Below are positions 62,550 through 64,000 of a stretch of DNA of 64,000 nt, piece by piece (the first letter of the stretch is position 1; every line of letters begins with the position of its first letter). The notes under the pieces were generated by a model that had not been told where the DNA came from, did no database searches, and saw only the letters and a list, made by a program, of their open reading frames with translations. This stretch comes from Baylisascaris procyonis. Its lineage: Eukaryota > Nematoda > Chromadorea > Rhabditida > Ascarididae. The translations under genes were made by a program, and so were the position numbers. The stretch is taken from contig JAZARR010000204.1 of the NCBI GenBank assembly GCA_037389465.1, positions 1,011,001 through 1,075,000 on the forward strand, read 5' to 3'.

Positions 62550-63717
62550 TCTTTCCTTTAAAATTCCAAATTTTGCAATATCGCTTTCCATCATCGATAC
62601 CACTGTCGTCTTTCTGCTTCTTTCCCATCTTTTCCTCCTTCACTTCCCTCTTTCATCTTTTGATCGTAGTTTTCCCATATATGGTTTCTATGATTAGATC
62701 GGTGGAAATTCAGCTTTTATTAGTATATTTTTCATTAAGAATTGTGGAAGAAGTTGAATAGTATACGTAGTGAAGTACAACCGTCGAATATACCACAAGC
62801 ATTACCACCACTTTCGATGACGGCTATCGTATGTCAACTCTACGAGAATGCTTTGCTAACATTGAGTACACTACATTCCGATATTCTTGCAGGTAAACGC
62901 ATCTTTCATTACTTCATTTTATTTCGTATTATATTTTCTTTTTTTTTTTTTTTTACTAAATCTGTCTTATTTATGCAAACGTATTTAATCGATGCATTTA
63001 GTGATACCATCTTTTATTTGTGTTGTCTCCATATTTTTTTTTACTGTATAAACGTGAGAGCGTACAGTAAAACGCAAATAGAAACCCCTTGATCCAGTAA
63101 AGTTGTTGCTTTGGAATGGACTTTTTTTTGCAAAGAGGGTTGCTTATCCAATTTTCTAGCTCAACAAGACTTTGGTGTGAGATTAAAGCCTTCGAAAATA
63201 GGTTTTACTGATTGCAGGAATACTTATGTAGTAGTAGATCAGTAATAGGTTTTCTCTTCAGGGTTGTTATTATATGCTACCTCTCCAAGAGTATCGATAT
63301 TAAGCAAATGATGTGAGATATTAAGTGAGGGGATTATTCATAGAAACTTCTAGTGAGGTATGAGCGCTTTATGCAACTCGCTTTATGGATCACTTTTAAG
63401 CTTATACTAGGAATATGTCAGTTCGATATTATATAAGATTTTTTCATGTATTATTTCGCTATATTTTATGACGTATTTCACAACTTGGATCATAACGAAA
63501 TTTGTTTTTTTTGATTTTTTTTTGAATGTAATCAATGAGTTATAGGATTGTGTCGTGAAGATTTTCTACTACCTCAACTATGGGAACATATAGTTACTCT
63601 CTCAGTACAAGATAATGGTCTTTCATATATACTATCGTTGCTGTCCACACAACCTCCAACAATATCGCATTTTGCACCATTTATACTTTTTGCTAATTGT
63701 GCTACTTCGGTCATCTC
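54246..63717 (+). CDS. UBE3B: UBE3B/oxi-1 HECT E3 ligase, N-terminal half (partial)
   Basis: This is the N-terminal regulatory half of the HECT ubiquitin ligase UBE3B (C. elegans oxi-1). Exons are 54246-54400, 55169-55298, 56755-56916, 58122-58304, 59006-59088, 59683-59779, 60322-60468, 60679-60828, about 62751-62892, and 63546-63717. Phases agree across exons 1-8 and between the last two. Exon 1 contains an IQ-like motif, LQVLAKGALQRRKFRD. Diagnostic matches to UBE3B are LCRCLIQSM, FLVTFSSCNSW, VCPALLVHLS, NETLFLLANLIHLS, SHWHPIFGWYCEPLG and LLPQLWEHIV. The segment between 60828 and 62751, roughly 30-80 residues in human, was not resolved; at least one exon may be missing from my model. The HECT domain must lie beyond the right edge. 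Intron 7's acceptor (TTGAAG|GGA) is chosen by phase. ATG at 54249 is an alternative start. Confidence 0.9.
55752..55831 (+). repeat. 40-bp perfect tandem duplication
   Basis: The block starting CATAAGCTCTTCATGAGGGG is repeated exactly at an offset of 40 bp inside UBE3B intron 2, so the duplication is recent. Confidence 0.97.
56285..56556 (+). repeat. GC-rich dispersed element, copy 1
   Basis: An island of about 270 bp is far richer in G+C than its surroundings, in UBE3B intron 2. Its core (56374-56554) aligns nearly without gaps to 59334-59517, sharing GGATGCTRACRAGCYGATTC, GGGTGTTRGA and GACCGACCGCG. It has no useful open frame. Likely a fragment of a transposable element whose family I cannot name. 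Confidence 0.7.
57655..57867 (+). other. Open frame in UBE3B intron 3, not a gene
   Basis: A 70-residue frame within intron 3 contains FRGHRRGHKKERLLWDIGTL. It joins to no UBE3B exon and resembles no family I know. Recorded because its composition differs from nearby AT-rich intron; it may be element debris. Confidence 0.2.
59334..59517 (+). repeat. GC-rich dispersed element, copy 2 (decayed)
   Basis: The second, more AT-shifted copy of the 56285-56556 element lies in UBE3B intron 5 in the same orientation. In the first 60 aligned bases most differences are C to T or G to A relative to copy 1, as expected for methylation-type or AT-biased decay. Confidence 0.7.
60829..62750. other. Unresolved UBE3B interval
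   Basis: This 1.9-kb stretch lies between two confident UBE3B exon regions. Human UBE3B has a segment here (around LWGVPLIRIFF) that I could not match in any frame. The open frame continuing from 60828 to 61101 loses family similarity after HSY and is probably intron read-through. A (TA)n run is at 62510-62546. Confidence 0.45.
62510..62546. repeat. (TA)n microsatellite
   Basis: About 18 TA units inside a UBE3B intron. Confidence 0.95.
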
Positions 63718-63771
63718 GTAAGTTAATACCCAATTCTAATCACTCAACAATTATTCCTCAACGTTTTTATT

Positions 63772-63775
<4 letters not shown>

Positions 63776-63822
<47 letters not shown>
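63776..63822. repeat. (TA)n microsatellite
   Basis: About 23 TA units in the UBE3B intron at the right edge of the window; the remaining bases to 64000 hold no exon that I can recognise. Confidence 0.95.
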
Positions 63823-63826
<4 letters not shown>

Positions 63827-64000
63827 TCTTCTCTGAATTATTTAATTACTGCGTAAATGAATACAACGCATTATTATCCATAAATTTGTGGATTTTGTTA
63901 TACAAGTAATAAAATTTTGCAGCCAAATTTATCGTTTTATTGAAAATTCAAGAAAGCGTTTCTTTTTTTTAAAGTGTATTTTTTGTGAAATGAGACAATA

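Overview
This window looks like nuclear DNA of a nematode. It is AT-rich, and its genes are split into short exons (about 60-240 bp) separated by introns ranging from tens of bases to about 1.7 kb. Splice acceptors are mostly of the TTTCAG/TTTTAG type, and there are trans-splice-like acceptors (TTTCAG or TTATTCAG) just upstream of at least two start codons. I cannot name the genus. The long ORFs in the window are mostly not genes. The genes were found by joining exons by hand, requiring phase continuity across every intron and similarity to families known from memory.

Left part (1-10.4 kb): two minus-strand genes. The first is the 5' portion of PWP2/UTP1, a WD40 protein of small-subunit ribosome processing whose 3' part runs off the left edge. 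The second is a complete five-exon SLC35B1 (HUT-1-like ER nucleotide-sugar/ATP transporter family) gene.

Centre-left (10.4-24.1 kb): no confirmed gene. It is dominated by a 5.6-kb tandem array of a 151-bp unit, about 37 copies. The first unit alone carries a complete tRNA-Arg-like head (A box plus B box); the other copies keep the B-box half. Two doubtful coding-like stretches and a pair of perfect TGACGTCA sites lie to its right.

Centre (24.1-45.8 kb): LMBR1-family membrane protein (+, eleven exons); a seven-exon gene that I cannot name firmly, with a weak MIF4G-like C-terminus (+); PIGK/GPI8, the GPI-transamidase catalytic subunit (-, seven exons, no C-terminal membrane anchor); and SNRPE, the core Sm protein E (-, two exons).

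Right part (45.8-64 kb): a TMIE-like mechanotransduction accessory protein (+, three exons), then a 1.3-kb 33-bp minisatellite, then the N-terminal half of UBE3B/oxi-1 (+, running off the right edge before its HECT domain). UBE3B introns hold two diverged copies of a GC-rich dispersed element.

The genes are mostly unrelated housekeeping functions: ribosome biogenesis, splicing, ER transport, GPI anchoring and ubiquitination. I see no pathway cluster. The unusual content is in the repeats and in splice-site usage: at least eight of about 44 inferred introns end in AAG or GAG, and one has a GC donor.
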